Below are positions 1-14,000 of a DNA stretch of 64,000 nucleotides, one piece after another. A model generated the notes under the pieces. It saw only the letters and a list, made by a program, of their open reading frames with translations, was not told where the DNA came from and ran no database searches. Origin of the DNA: Pristionchus mayeri (Eukaryota > Nematoda > Chromadorea > Rhabditida > Neodiplogasteridae); NCBI GenBank assembly GCA_036245805.1, contig BTRK01000004.1, positions 30,117,541 to 30,181,540 of the forward strand, read 5' to 3'. The first letter of the stretch is position 1. Each line of letters begins with the position of its first letter. A program made the translations under genes and the position numbers.

Positions 1-672
1 GAATGCCTCCGGTGGACTTACAATCACTTACTCACATAGAAAACACGATGTAAGCAGAAATACAAATCTAAAAATAATTGAAAAAACATATATGCATCGG
101 GCAGGATTCGAACATGAGCGGCGAAGGCATCATGCAAAACTCGCTGTATCACAAGTTCGGGGTGTTTGTTTATAAAATGACATAAACAGATCAGTAGAGA
201 ATTGAATTCTACATCGACTATCCGGAAAAGCATTTTGCAGAAACTATCCATTCACTGCTTCCCATCCTGAAAACTGTTTGAAAATGCACGTTTCATGCAA
301 TATATCATGCGAACATGCACCAATTCTCACGAAAACATAGATTTAGGCATATATTTTCATGCTCTTTCGAATGATATATAGTATGTCCTTGGATATCGAG
401 TTTCATTTTTCAAATTTGGTAGGTCAAAATGTTGAGGTAGTGACACGAAAACCATATGGGAACATACCCAACCCATAGGTATGACACCCCCAAAGTTGCA
501 AGTCGATACGATCATTTTGAAACATTGTGCCACCCCCTGCATAGGGCCGTCCGAGTCTTACAGATACCGCGTTTTAAATAACTAATTCCCACAAAGCCTA
601 ATTAAATAAAACGATCATCGATAGAATCTGGTCTTTGCGTGTACATCCAAACACCCTATCGTACTTTTGCAG
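1..672. other. Upstream/intronic sequence 5' of the first visible gbb-2 exon
   Basis: No coding exon is recognised here. The stretch most likely belongs to an intron of the receptor gene that follows, because that gene's first visible exon already lies inside the extracellular domain. It holds a dispersed repeat (listed separately) and, near 97-135 on the minus strand, a GTTCGAATCC-type B-box word typical of tRNA-derived repeats. Confidence 0.6.
473..580 (-). repeat. Dispersed repeat, copy 1 (about 105 bp)
   Basis: The reverse complement of this stretch closely matches 54379-54480. Shared words include CTGTAAGACTCGGA, GGGGTGGCACAA and CAAAATGATCGTATCGACTT, in the same order and spacing. Outside the block the two loci diverge. 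A tRNA B-box-like word lies upstream at 97-135, so this may be the edge of a longer tRNA-derived or MITE-like element, but its ends are not visible. Confidence 0.75.
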
Positions 673-3600
673 CCACACGAGAAGCTCACTGCCAGTATGG
701 AAGCAGCGAAGCTGACGATCATCCGAACTGCTGGCATCTCCCATCACGAGAAGGAGAACATCGCCAGCGAATTGAAGACACTCAAGGTATGATGTTCTTT
801 GAACTTTGATCTGTGGGTAACATTATCATATAATTGTTCTGTTCTTTATGAGGCAAATATTCTTTACACTCAAAGCACATAATACTTGTTCTTCAAGAAA
901 AGGAGTTAAACTCGTCTGTTTCAGACATGCACTCTCAAGCACATTCAAAAGTAGGCCCGAACTCGCTAATCTCCCTTGTAAGAAGGGGGAGTGGCGTGTG
1001 AGACATTTCTCGAACTAGAGGCGAAGCCCCAGGGAGACATGCTTCAATTGTGTCTGCTTCTCTCCATTTCTCCTGCTCTCTCGCCTCTCTCTGCCCATAA
1101 TCTCAACTACAAGGGACGTGTATGTCACAGCGAGCAAGCACCACACAATGCATTTATCAATGGGCGAAATCGGAAAGAGAGGGAGGGGGACCGAATCCGT
1201 GTGATAAATGATCTCTTACCCCCTCTTTTCCGGCTCCGGCTTTGCCCTGAAATATGAGGCGACGGCAGGGAAATTGCTGCAGAGGACAGGAATTTAGAGT
1301 GGAAGAAGGGTGCACGAGCATTCCTTCCCAGACTGGGGAAGCCTTCCTTATGGGCGCCATTTCTCACTCGAAAGTGGTCGAGCTAGAAATATTCCTTGAA
1401 GATTTCGTATGGGAACGCGGAAGGGTTAGAGCCACTGATTTTCCCCAACAGTTTAGGAACAAACAGAAGAAAGAGAGGACCAGAGAGAATCCAATCAGGA
1501 TAAGGAGGTTCCAACTGGATAATCGAATTGGGTGTCCCTCTGAAACTGGACACGCACAGTAGACAACAGATGCGGGATTTCGGAAGCTTTCATTTTATAA
1601 AATAAATCTCTTAAATATTTTCAAATTGATAATTTGAGGACCTCGACGCGCACATCATCGTGATGGACGCTGCGATGGACATGGCGATGGTCGTGATGTG
1701 CGAGGCATACAAGTGAGTTGTTGAGCAGGTTTATGCTACTCAATACCATTTGGTTCGAGGTGTAAAACGATTGTCATTCAATTTTTCAAAAAATTATGAA
1801 CATTCGGACGATGATTATCTCTCGGTAGAATAATAATAGCATTTTTCAGGAAGGAAATGTATGGCAGCAACTATGTTTGGATCTTGCCCGGATACCAAGT
1901 ACAGAGGTGCATTTTTCTAAACTTTTGATTAAATATTCTAACAATTGAAACAAGAGCAAGAAATTTTCAGTTGGCCTCTTCACGAGTTTAACTTCACCGC
2001 TCTCAACTGTTCAAAGGAGGAGGCAAAGGTGATGCTCGATCGACATTTCGCAGTTGAATTCGCAAAGGAACGGAGGAGAAGGGAGGTTCAGTTGCCGTTT
2101 AAAAAGGTCAGTCAACTATCTTTATTCTATCTAAAAGTATTTTTAATAAAAATAATGTCTTTGAGACTGCTCGCGAAGTTCTGGACGAGATGCGTCGCAA
2201 GAAGATGGACACGACGATGTGGTCGACGTTCCTCTACGATGGAATGTGGACGCTAGCCATCGCCATTTCAGAGGTAGAGATAATTTTGAATGAGGAATTA
2301 ATGTGAAAAGGATATTCAAACAACTTACACCTAACCCCTTAGGCACTCAAAAAGAATCCTGACGAGGTCGTCTTCGACAATCTACTCGAAACAATGACCG
2401 ATATCGACTTCCAGGGAATCACGGTGGGTAAAATTGAATTTATTGAAAGAAAATTCCCTCTTGAGCATATTAAGGTAGATTATTTAGAAAAGGAAGATCT
2501 GTTTAAAAAATATCCGACTTCAGGGTCGCGTCAAATTCGCAAGCAACGAAAGGCTGGGCATCGTCGATGTGAAGCAGTACATCAAGGGAGCATATCAGGA
2601 GGTGAGGAATTGTTTGTATTTGCATAGAAAATGTAACTTGTTGTTCAGATCGGCAAGTACGACGGCACGGATAAATCGTTCGAGCTGGATGAGAGCAAAC
2701 TGAATGGTTCGTGGGAAAACATGCAGCAATTCTATAAAATGCAGTACGATAATCGAAATAATTTTCAGGTTGGAAAGCGCCAAGCGACCACACACAAATC
2801 GAGGAGCGGACGGAGCGAATCTCGGACACCCTGAGGGTCGCCTTTTCCCTCCTCGCCGTAGTTGGAATCCTCCTCTCCCTCCTCTTCCTCATCGTCAACG
2901 TCCGATACAGAAACCATCGGTGAGCTTCGAAATTGATAAGTTGACAAGTCAAATGGGAAAAACTGGACAAGTAAACAGTTCAATGCAAAATTTAGCTAAG
3001 AACCTGATTCATTGTCTTCACCCATCTCAGATTCATCAAGATGTCCTCTCCGAATCTCAACAACGTCATCATCATCGGCAGCATCTGCACGTACTCCTCC
3101 GTGATCCTCCTCGGAATCGACACGCAGATCGTGGAGCACGACCATTTCTCATTCCTGTGCACTGTTAGTCTTTTTCGTTGTAACAATTTCGGGAATTATT
3201 CAGTTATTTCAACTTTCAAATTCACAAGGTTCATACAAAACATTGGCACGCATACTGTGATTCTCGCCAACTATGAGACCATCGTGGTTGGAGATTTGAG
3301 TAAATGATTGTTCTTCAGGCTCGTACGTGGGTTCTCTGTCTTGGTTTCACTCTCGCCTTCGGTAGCATGTTCTCGAAGACATGGAGAGTCCACTCGATAT
3401 TCACGAATATCAGGATGGATAAGAAGGCGATCAAGGTGAATCATTGCAAGATTTTCAATTACTTTTATCACATCATATCTTGCAGGACTCCAAACTCTTC
3501 CTGATATTGGGAGTTCTCCTCCTCCTCGATATCATCGTCCTCTCACTCTGGGCATACTTTGACCCGTTCATACTCATGAGACACAGACTACCCGATGTCG

Positions 3601-6600
3601 TGAGTATTTACTTATGAATGATCGAATTACGTAGCATTTCTTCACATTTTACGAATGGAAGGGAAGAAAACATTTCATGATTACTTTCGGTCCAGGCGAC
3701 GAACACCTCCGTGATTCGTTCGACGGTGGAGACATGCCACTCGGGGTCCATGGCCTACCAGATCGTCCTCTTCGCCATTAAAGGGGTCCTCATGGTGAGC
3801 AATCTTGGCGCAATATTTTGCGTTTTATGTGGGATGGCATTTACCTTGAATCCATAAACAACAAATATCATTCGTGAGTTGTCGGTTTTCACAATATTTT
3901 AGTTTGCTGATTATTTAACAGTCTCTGATCTCTGATTGAAAAATTTTCTTATCATCAGTCAACAATATAATGTCTCAGATCCTGGGTTGTTTCCTGGCCT
4001 GGGAGACTCGTCGTGTGAACATCCCCGCCCTCAACGACTCCAAGTACATCGGAATGAGTGTCTACGTCGTCGTCGTGATGAGTGTCATCGGATTGAGCAT
4101 CGCATTCATTCTGCAGGTGAAGGGAAAGTCGTTACTCAGTCGACCAACCATCAACATTCACTGTCAACAATGTAATAGAAGGAGCTGAAAAGAGCTAGAT
4201 TACCTCCGTAGCATTTAGTCAAGATTCTCATCAATTTCTGAACGATCAAGCTGATTCACTAACGCAAATAACTTGCAGGACCGAGTGAACGAATCGTACG
4301 CCCTCACTTCCCTCTTCATCATCTTCTCCACAACTCTGACGCTGTGCCTGCTCTTCGTTCCCAAAGTGAGGCTCATCGCTTCCTCATCCCGGTTTTAGTG
4401 CAACACGATTCCCCCCTCATCTATGATGAGCTAAGCTGAGATATGCGAAAAAATACGAGAAAGTGCATGAGTCAGATTGGGATTTCGCTGCATTTCAGTT
4501 GATTGAACTCGTTCGGAATCCGCAAGGAATCGAGCCGAAGGGTTACAGGAGAGGGCTGATGAAGAGTGTGGTGAACAAGCAGAAGACGACCATTCCCACT
4601 TCCTCCAAGTAAGCTGCCGGCTCTCAATCCCGGTTCCGGATATTATTTTTTCGTGAATCTTAAATCCGGCGCACGTAGCGAAAGGGGGCACTTCCTCCTT
4701 CTCGTCATACTGATATCGCAATAGACACTGCCATTCCTTCTGCTGTTTTTACGTACAACCGCATCTTATTTCACTTCCGGGGGTGTTATCAAGGCTAGAA
4801 ATATCCATTGGACGTGCACTACGAAAACAGTTGACGCCTGTTTCCAAAGTCCGTTGACGTTTCGTGCGTAGGTGTTTTTAAAAGAACGATGTTTATCGTA
4901 GCGCTGGCATTATCACGACGTAGACAAGAGGAAAACAACTCGTCTGAAAGGCGATGAATCACGTGGAGGATCTTAGAGATGAGGAAAACGTCCCTTCCGC
5001 GAATTGAGAGGCTTCAACCAGCCTGCTTGGCATAATGACACAGGGGCACTAAAGCCTTTCGAACAGCTGTGGTTTCCTGCCCATTGAAAGAAAACGAGAA
5101 AGTGAAAGATCAAAGATCAAGTACCTCTTCTCAGTGACGACTGCAAGGATCTCCTCTCTCGGGCTGAGGCTGAAAATCAACTGAAGCATCGAATCCTCCA
5201 GGAGAAATCAGCCCAGTTATGGGAATTACTGGAGAGATTGAGGGATCTGGGAGACACCTCATTCATGCAGCAGGGTCAGTTCGTTGTTCTTCTTATGGAT
5301 TTTGATAGGACCATAATTCTGAAAAATTTGCCCAGAGATGAGTGTTTCAAAGTTCAAAAGCATAAAATGTTGCCAGGAAGTAGAGTCTCTCGGGCTTTTT
5401 CTTCCTGTTTGTGTGGAAGTTGCGTGAAAATGAAGGCAGAACAATGAACACAGGGCATTTATCGACGGCATTGAGGGAAAGCAACAGAGAAAGGGGGAAA
5501 TACACAGGTGGGTAATACTCGCCGGCAACGTACCGGCATAGAAACTGACTTGGAGTCGATTACATCACTGATTGGGGATATGTACAATAGAATCTCAGCA
5601 AAGAAGGTCAGTAAAATGGTTGGAATACCTGATTAGAGTTATCTAAGAATGATTAGACAATCTATAAGTTATTACAGCTCTATTCCGGATATGCATATAA
5701 ATCAATAATTATAAATCGAGTATCTATCGATCTGGAATTATCATCATTGATTAAGGAATAAGCATCGCAATAATATCAGAAGCGACAGAGGGAAGAAGGC
5801 ATGGCAGGCGACATTATAGTTGTAGTTGAGTGAGGGCCACACTCCGAACTTCCCTTTCACTGAGTGCAAATCGATGTTGTTGCAAGCGTTCGTATCGCAG
5901 CAACGGAACCTTCAATGAGATGATTCAGAAAAGATGAATTCTTTTGATCATGTGCGAAATTATCCTAACTATATCGATTTCGTTCGAACAGAGAAGAGTA
6001 ATACTTGATATTTCTAGCAGTAACAAAATTGGCACAGTCTACTTTCAATTTTTTTTAATAATAGAAATATTATAAAAAAACGCATACCACGTGCTTTTAA
6101 TAAACTCTTCGCCTTCATCTTTGGACAAGTTCGATTTCAAGTTGTAAAAGGCATTCTGAAAATGATGAACATGAAAATTCTGATTCTTTTATTGTGCATC
6201 GGAAACACCAGATCGTAGCATGAGCTGTTATTATTTTGTTCAAATTTACGTCAGATATCGCACTCATTTGGACAATGGGTGGAAAGGATGAACTACGCGA
6301 TAGGATACTAGGAGAATGAATTCATACGACCACGAGGAGATTGGGTGCAATTTCTGACTCATCAGAAGGGATAGATTGACGTGGATACCTGAGTGGCGAC
6401 GGACAACTGGGCGATCTGCACGTCCTCATTCATGGGGATGTTGTGACGAACGCAGTGACTGAAATGGTCGATGAGTCGATTTATTCTTTGAGAGTCCAAT
6501 ACTCTTTCAACATTCTCCTTGTATTCAAATCCTATTCCCCTACTATCCCAACAGACAGACAATAACAAAAAAATTTGAAAGCGATAACAATGATACAAGT

Positions 6601-9600
6601 ACTATAAATTCAGAATGGCCAAAACATTCGATGGATGACAAGCATTTCCGGTAAACGCTAAACTTTTCTTGTGGCAAAAGTATGCAATATTTTCTTGCTT
6701 GGAGAGCATTTACCATTGGAAAAAAATTTAAACTTACGCTGCTTGTGTACAAAATCGATTGTAGGTGTGCACGGGTGCTCCAGAAATGTTGTTGATGAAG
6801 AATTCGACGAAACACGCCTGAAGTGCGAATTTGTTTGTCCTGTTCACCAATCGATCAATAATTCCTCTTTACATTCTACTCTGATAGCTTCCGTAGTGGA
6901 AATGGTGCGCAGGTAACTGAATCGCTCGCGATATTTACGCCCGTTGCCCGCGCGGAGTAATGGAGTTAGGGCAGGCCTGTTTTCGAGATAGAGCATTCGA
7001 TACTCAGTGAAGAGGCACTGGTTCGAGAAAACAGTGGCGACTTCTCTGAGAGGAGATGGGATCTCTTCAGTCAACAGGAAGGGTGTTATCTCATCTCGAG
7101 TAGAGATACCCATTATCTTCCCTCGTCCAGTGAGAAAGAATACAGGGATCACTGAGTGGAGAGCATATGAGAGAGGGGAGACACGTAGATAATAATCACG
7201 TGGCCATCCAAAATCAAATATTTTCCCTCGATTCTGAGGTAGGTCCAAGCCTGTGGATTCCGAGAAATCTGGACTCAAGTATAGTAGTGATCAGCTAAAC
7301 GCAGAGTACCAATCATTTCCCGGAAATGCGAAGGGCGTCTTGAATTTCGAAACTGCGAGGCTTCGTTTCTTTCTCGGTGGCATCCCAGTGGTCAGTTTGA
7401 TCTCAGAGTAGTCCTCCTACTGACACATCTCTCTCTTCTGCATTCTAATTTCTCAAATACTATAGCCCCCCGTAGCTTCTCTCTCTCCTCTCTCTTGATT
7501 ATGGCGACTAATGTGCGTGAAGGGACGAAAGAGGTTACGAGATTAGAGGGACGACCTGCGAGGGCGGAAAGAGGAAGGGGAGTCATGATGTCTCCTGCCA
7601 GCGTGGTAGGAGAAATAGCTTAAGGAAGGAACATAGTTTCGCCATGCTTCAAAGTTAGGGAAGCTGAAAAAAGTTGAATAGGTTTTGTATGCTATCCAAG
7701 TATCTTCAAGGTAACTTGACTGATCTGCTCCTCTGTACTTATCGAGCCTCGATTGGAATCTTCTCTGTTATTCAGGCAACGGCGCATGAGGGGGGGAGCA
7801 GTGTAGAAGGGGACAAAGAAGGGGGAAGGAGATGGATTCTCGCCTATTCATGAGTTATAAATGTCAGGAAAACAGTGGGGATGAGTCCCCGAGGAAGAGG
7901 AAGGGAGACATTCAAAGACGGAGAGTGCACAAGGACATCAATCTATCGAGGGCTTCCGAGGCCTTTTTCTACGATTTTTCTGGAGGAGTTAGTGGGGAGA
8001 GAAGCCCCTCTGGACGATGGCTCGCCTATCAAAACACTGCATTATCTCGTCAGAAGAAGGGAAGGAACTGAATGGCAGGCCTTACAACCCATTGCAGCGA
8101 ATGTCTTCTGCATTTCGAATATGCGTCCATGAAAGCCATGTTGTCTTTCATTTCGGTACAGGATGTCGATAGAAGGGAGTGAGATACCTGATCATACAGC
8201 ACGTTTCCCTTGTCGTCCTTGCACACATCCAGTCTGTCGTAATCGAGATGGGGAGTGTCCGAAGTGTAGCACTTGATCGGTTTGCCAGCCCAGGAAAGGG
8301 AAGAGAAGCAGAAAATAACTGAAACGAGGAAATTGTCGCCCCAATCAAGGCACCATTCGAATCGGCAAAGGGGAAGCTCTAGATGTTTGACGGCACTTTA
8401 GTTCATACTTACCTATCAAGCTGGGTATCACAAAGGGTCGATGGAGCATTGAATCTGAAAGAGAACTCAATGAATGAAGATCGGACACGACCATGTTCAC
8501 AATATTTCTATTACATTGCGAGCTTCGATGGGATAAAAGATAACCTTTTCAATGAAAAAATATAGAGAAACCGAGAAAGATAATGGTTATAATAATTTCA
8601 GATTGGTGCTTCGGCTCCTCGGGAATCGTCTCTGGTCCTCCCACTACGACTCCCGATAGCGACCCACTACTGGGAGGATCCAGGAAGAGGTAGGTCAAGA
8701 GGAAGAGAGAGAGGGGAACGGAGAGAGGATACTCTAGCACCTTCTGAGTTATTCTGGGTAAAAGGATTACTGAAGGTGAACGATCGACAAGTTGAGATGG
8801 GGGGAAGCATTGTGAGAGCGCGTGAGAGAGAGGGAAGAGGAGTGAAGAGGGAGTGGGAGACTCCGCCCACTCCGAGAGATGCTCGAATGCCAATGAAGTT
8901 GATTGCAGCGAACACTCCTCCAGTGATCGAACCGTCGCTTTTAGAGGTGAGAGCTGATAACTTAAAAGAAAATCGAGGCAAAATGAAGTTTGAGAAGATC
9001 CTTCGAGTTCAGAAAATATCTAAAAGGGAGAAACGTTGCGGCACGCGACCGGAATTGGAGAGTAGAACGCACAGTGACGTGCTGAGAAATATTTCTCGTT
9101 AGACCTCATCGGGATTTAGGATGTTAGCATGAGCAGATTACCACTGGTGCACTTATGATTTCACTAACCGAATGAACGAGGAGCAGCTAGCTCAGGAAAT
9201 TTCCATTTCCTACGACAAATGGGATGAACAGGGAAGTGGAAATGGAGTAAACTGAGGATCGGTCGGAACTTTTGTGGAGATTTACCTGGAAAAATGGGTC
9301 GTACTGAATCGAGTTATTCAAATTTGTCCCTACTGTGCAAGACCAATTGATGTGCAAATGGACAGAAATGGACAGATGTTGCCATCTATCAAGGAAGATT
9401 ATCTCGGCAAGAAATGGAAGCCCAAACTAGATAAGTGCAGAACATCAGACGAGATTGGATGAGAATCCACTAATGGATTGAGATTCTGCATAACGAATGC
9501 TAAATATAGCACGGATTATCAGTGGCAAACTTCATATGGCAGTTGTCTCTCAAATGTCTCTAGATATTCCCTCTATTCTCGGCCTTTCCGCGCATCAGAA

Positions 9601-10316
9601 TAGTAATCTTCCAAGTAATAGGCTGTTCGGCGAAAGGATACAGCATAAATTGACTGCAATCGCGGCATCCGAATCAAATTATTGCGAGTGGATATTGAGA
9701 TCAAGAAACGAGCAAAGAGACAGGATGAAACTTCATATTCTTTGGAAGTGCCCTATTTCTAGGACGCACCGCTCATTACAAGGGTCCATAAAACATCGGG
9801 GAGACAATTGCAAAAGTGGGAGAATCATGGACGAAGTAGGTTGACGATGGGAGGAAGGACGAGCAATGCCCAGACTTGTCCCTGTTTTGGCTATGCATGT
9901 CCCTCGTTCGCTCAGTCATCGAAGGGGCTCATTGAGAGGGAATGAGAAGCCCAGACTGAAGGGTCCTTAGCCCCCATTCTCTCTCTCTTTACCTGCGAGC
10001 AGTAATTTGAAAGTGGGCTGGATGTAGGGGTGGTGGGCAGATCTTCCGGTTGGACGCGCCCCTGCATTCCATCATCATTTCCTAGCCCTCACAGGAAATA
10101 ATTTTGAAAAACAAAGTAGGCTTATGGGGTTCTTTGAGTTTTGGGGATGTGAGTAGTGCATCATCAAAGAAATTTAAATTTTCGTAGAGAATTTAGGCGG
10201 ATAATTATTTCGAGATCCTTTCAGAGCCGTCCACTTCGTCCGCTCGCAACAACAACTGCACGAGCAAGGACGAGTGGCAGCCATGGGCGGCGGACGAGCC
10301 CAGCACCATGCTCTGA
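673..10316 (+). CDS. gbb-2: GABA-B receptor subunit 2 (class C GPCR), 5'-partial
   Basis: Metabotropic GABA receptor subunit that pairs with GBB-1 and couples to Gi/o in neurons and muscle. Visible exons: 673-786, 1639-1712, 1850-1906, 1971-2106, 2166-2273, 2343-2423, 2524-2601, 2649-2706, 2769-2919, 3031-3163, 3319-3435, 3486-3599, 3696-3794, 3979-4116, 4278-4365, 4499-4608, 5135-5274, 5454-5507, 5542-5606, 8602-8689, 10225-10316. The first exons cover the Venus-flytrap domain ([12 protein letters not shown]). The seven-TM core carries [26 protein letters not shown] and [20 protein letters not shown], which match GABBR2 rather than GABBR1. A coiled-coil exon ([17 protein letters not shown]) follows, as expected for heterodimerisation. 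The last two exons are assigned by intron phase and end in DEPSTML-stop; they are less certain than the core. The signal peptide and start lie upstream of the window. Confidence 0.9.
6045..8449 (-). CDS. Small secreted protein of unknown function, nested in a gbb-2 intron
   Basis: Five exons on the minus strand (8413-8449, 8188-8318, 6738-6817, 6389-6539, 6045-6155) join with matching phases into about 170 residues. Residues 1-25 form a signal peptide ([20 protein letters not shown]...). The mature part starts near KPIKCY and has a few cysteines ([31 protein letters not shown]), giving an extracellular, disulfide-bonded look. I do not recognise the family; it resembles nematode-specific secreted proteins. 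It sits wholly inside the gbb-2 intron 5607-8601, antisense to it. The 1.37-kb second intron is much longer than the others, so a missed exon is possible. Confidence 0.65.
8690..10224. other. Last long intron of gbb-2
   Basis: About 1.5 kb between the two final predicted receptor exons. I found no convincing exon, RNA gene or repeat in it. Confidence 0.5.
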
Positions 10317-11029
10317 TCTACAAAGCAATAATACTCAAGATTTATCTCATAGATATAATAATTGGCCTGTTCCTACTGTATGGCAGTTACACAGATCTCA
10401 TGAATTTGCAATGATGTCTCACGGGTGCAAGTTGTGATTTTGGTCCGTCCCGGTTATTGATGATAAAGATTCTTCGCCATTTTAATTTATTGTTTCTAAT
10501 ATAAACAGAATTTTTCATTATATTTTAAAACAAGAAATATTCACTGAAAAAATAATTTGCCAACGGGCCCTGTTGTTGGTGGTGTGTTTTGTCGAGGTTT
10601 CCCACAATCGCACGCAGAATTTTCCTCTTTCCCTTTCAACACGTTTCTGGTCACTTTTTACACTCTAGCTCGCAGCTATTCCTTCCACTTCTTAGCCCGT
10701 CCTTCTGCTCTCTTTCTCGGTCACTCAACTCTGTCCTCGTCCTGTCTGTTCCACGTGTATCGATCCCGCCCTGGCCTGAGAAAGGCGCGCGCAATCCCGT
10801 TTGTTGTGCTCTCTCTTACGTGTTCTCATCCAACTCATCACCAGTTGTGCTTGTCGAGATAGAGACTGGTTCATGCTGATTCATTCACTCGATTGATTCG
10901 ACTGTCGTGTATCGATTTATGAGTTGGCTCGGTCTCTAATGCGCTTTGTTTATTCAGCTCTCTCACGCACGCGTTGCATCGTTGCCCTCGATCGCTCCTA
11001 GATTCGAGCAGGAGAGGAGAGCAGCCATC
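10317..11029. promoter_or_regulatory. Intergenic region: gbb-2 3' end and sec-31 5' region
   Basis: This 0.7-kb stretch separates the gbb-2 stop codon from the sec-31 start and should hold the receptor 3'UTR and the sec-31 promoter. It has a pyrimidine-rich part near 10600-10760. No ORF here looks real. Confidence 0.5.
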
Positions 11030-14000
11030 ATGTTCGCCAAGCACTACTCGAGAGCTGGCGTCTTCGCATGGAGTCCACGCAGCGTACCCGAGCAGGGTGA
11101 GCATTTTCCGAATTTCGCAATGTTTTCGTGACATTTTCTATGCTGATTTACGCTTCTATCGATGGCATTTCAGTGAATTGCCTTGTTTAATCAATAAATG
11201 GTTTGGCAGGTCTAATCGTGGTCGATTATGCCCAGCAGTTCTCAGCCTTCTCCTCTTCTGCTGCAGTGGAGACTCCATCGGTGAGCACTTTCACTTTCTT
11301 TCCCCTATTTGTTTCCCATTTACTATTTTGATCCAAGGAAAAGATGAAAGGTAGCGACTGTTTTATGAGCACCGATAAACAGTAATGATCTCTTAAGCTT
11401 CTGTAAATTCTAATCTTGATTCAGGTTGACTACGTTCCTCTCTCCAACATCTACTCCCAGCCTCGACCCCGATTCAAGAAGGAAGCCAGTGTGAATGCTC
11501 AGTTCAAGTTAGTTTCTGCCTTTTATCCATCCGATTATGACAGATTATGTTTAATTGGACATTCTCTGGATATGCACGGTTCCTGGAAAAAAATATTTTC
11601 CCCTTTTAAATAATATCATTACCGGGACAATTGATTTTTCTCCTCATCTATGTCCACGTGTCTTATATTGTCATGCTTGAAGCTTGTATTGTATTAATAT
11701 ATAATCATTTTCCTCCATGAACCAAATATTACAGTAATCATATCGTATTCCTCAGATGCAACGACCTCGTGTGGACTGCGGCCGGAGCCAGCGAAGAGAA
11801 GCCCTACGGGCTGCTGATCGGCGGCTGCGAGAACGGCTCCGTCGTCGTCTTCGATGCGACGAGGATGGTCAAAGGTGAGCGATTACGGTAGACTAAATTT
11901 ATTGATGAAAGCGGTTGGCTCTGAAACACTTCTTGAAGAGTTGAAAGGGTAGGTAAAGTATACTCTTCTTATTTCTCGAATGCTTCTCCCTATTGCGGTT
12001 GACGGCAGGTGGTAAGGAATTGAAAATATCAAAAGTGTTAGTTTAATGGTTAATGAGAAAGTAGTGGTTTTGTTATGAGAGATTGTGGATTGAGCGCTTG
12101 CATGATTTGTATTGCATTTGATCACGGAAACTGTAGGAATGAAAAGCAGTAAAATTAAGAAATTGGTTTAAAAAACGCAGGTATTGCAATGATCCTCTGC
12201 ATTCGATAATTCCTACCGTACTCATCTCAGATTCTCGTCTCGATATGCTCGCCTCTCGCAAGGATCACGCTGGACACGTGCTGGCTGTAGACGTGTCCGC
12301 AGATAACAAGTCAGTTTGTGATCAGTTTCCTGATACTTTACCTGTTAGACAGCTAGTTTATGGCACTAGGTTGATAAAAATTTTGATTTTCAAGGAAATT
12401 ATGACACCTTTATCTCACCTGGGTTTCTTATGTTTGAAAAGTTAGTACTGGGATTATTTTTGGAATATTATATTCAAGTATTACTCGTATTTTTTTCTTT
12501 TTTATTGTTCAATCAAGGATACTGTGCAGTTCCTTATCACACAGAGTATTACATGTCACCAAAACTTGAAGTGTCTTGCTAATCATTTCATTAATTAATA
12601 ATCATCTTCTTTCTCTGCAGATGGGCGATGTCTGGTGGTGGGAGTGGGCAGCTGCTGCTATGGGATCTGGCCAATTTGGCGACGCCCTTCTCCCCCGGAA
12701 ACCCCACCTACCCTGATCAGGTATACGGTAGCTTAGAGTTATTGATTTGATCAGTGGTAACTAACATGTCGTAGGTTTTTCTCAGTTTCAATATTTTTTT
12801 GCACATTTGCTAACCCGATAAATTCAACTTTCAAATATCACTCTTGATCGTTCGATACTAGCAAAATCCAATTACTCTTTGAAGTCGATGTGATTAAATG
12901 AAACTGTTCACATCCAACTCTTCGCAGGTCAAAGTGGTCAAGTGGAACGGGAAGATGGAGTCGATCGTGGCCTCTCTCTCCTCCCATCGCTGCTCCCTCT
13001 GGGATCTGCGGAGGAACGGCGCCCCCATCATGGACATCGGAGAGGTCAGAAGAGAAGTCATCCTTTGTGTTTTGACCATTATTTTATCCACCAAGCGCAC
13101 CAATCATTGTTGAGACTCCGTCTGAACACACAGATGCAGCGAATACAAAACCAACTAGGGCCCAAATGTAACTTTAGTTGAAAGGGGTAGGAAAAGTTTG
13201 TCACCTAGCAGAAATTCATTACTGGTTCTCACAACTTGTTTTTGCGCACGTATCCAGTAGGGGAGTTGTAAACAAGGGGATTTCGAAGCATAAAAATAGC
13301 AACTCGAAGTGGTGACTCGTCCATAGATCTCTTCTCCTGTCTATCGTCTATCCTATCTCTCACAATCAGGTGGGTGGTGGGTGTGACTGGGCGGATGCGT
13401 GCTGGTCTCCGCTCGAGGATACGGCACTCCTCACAGCCTCCCAGTCGGATACCGTACCCGTGCTGTACAAGTGGGATCTCAGGTGAGTCATACTTCCTAT
13501 ATAATCAGTCATGCTATTTATTTGTACGTATGCGCATTTTTATGATTTTGAAAAATGGCGTTTCATTGTTTTTTTTGCTCTCACACACTATTGTTAATAT
13601 ATAACCTCTGTTAAAACGCAACTGTCTTACTTTGCAGATACCCGACAGCTCCAGTCCGCGACCATCGCATCCACACGAAGGGAGTGACGGCGATAGATTG
13701 GTGAGTTGTAGGATTACTGTAGATTGGATGTAGGTAGAGTACTGTAGGCTCTCAGATGGAAGGATTACTATAGGTGGCCGCAGGTTGCCTCACCAGCCAA
13801 GACCAACGTGCGCATTTTTCCTGTCTCCTATCGTATTTCATGCTTCCGAATGGCTGGAAGTAGTGCTTGGACTGATTGTTTGCTCGTCATCGCTCAGATA
13901 TTCGGTGTGCCCTTACGTCTTCTTCTCTTCTTGGGCGGGAGCACTGCAAATTTTGAATGTCATAAGGAAATGACGCCCCTTTCCTCCCATCTTTTTTTAA

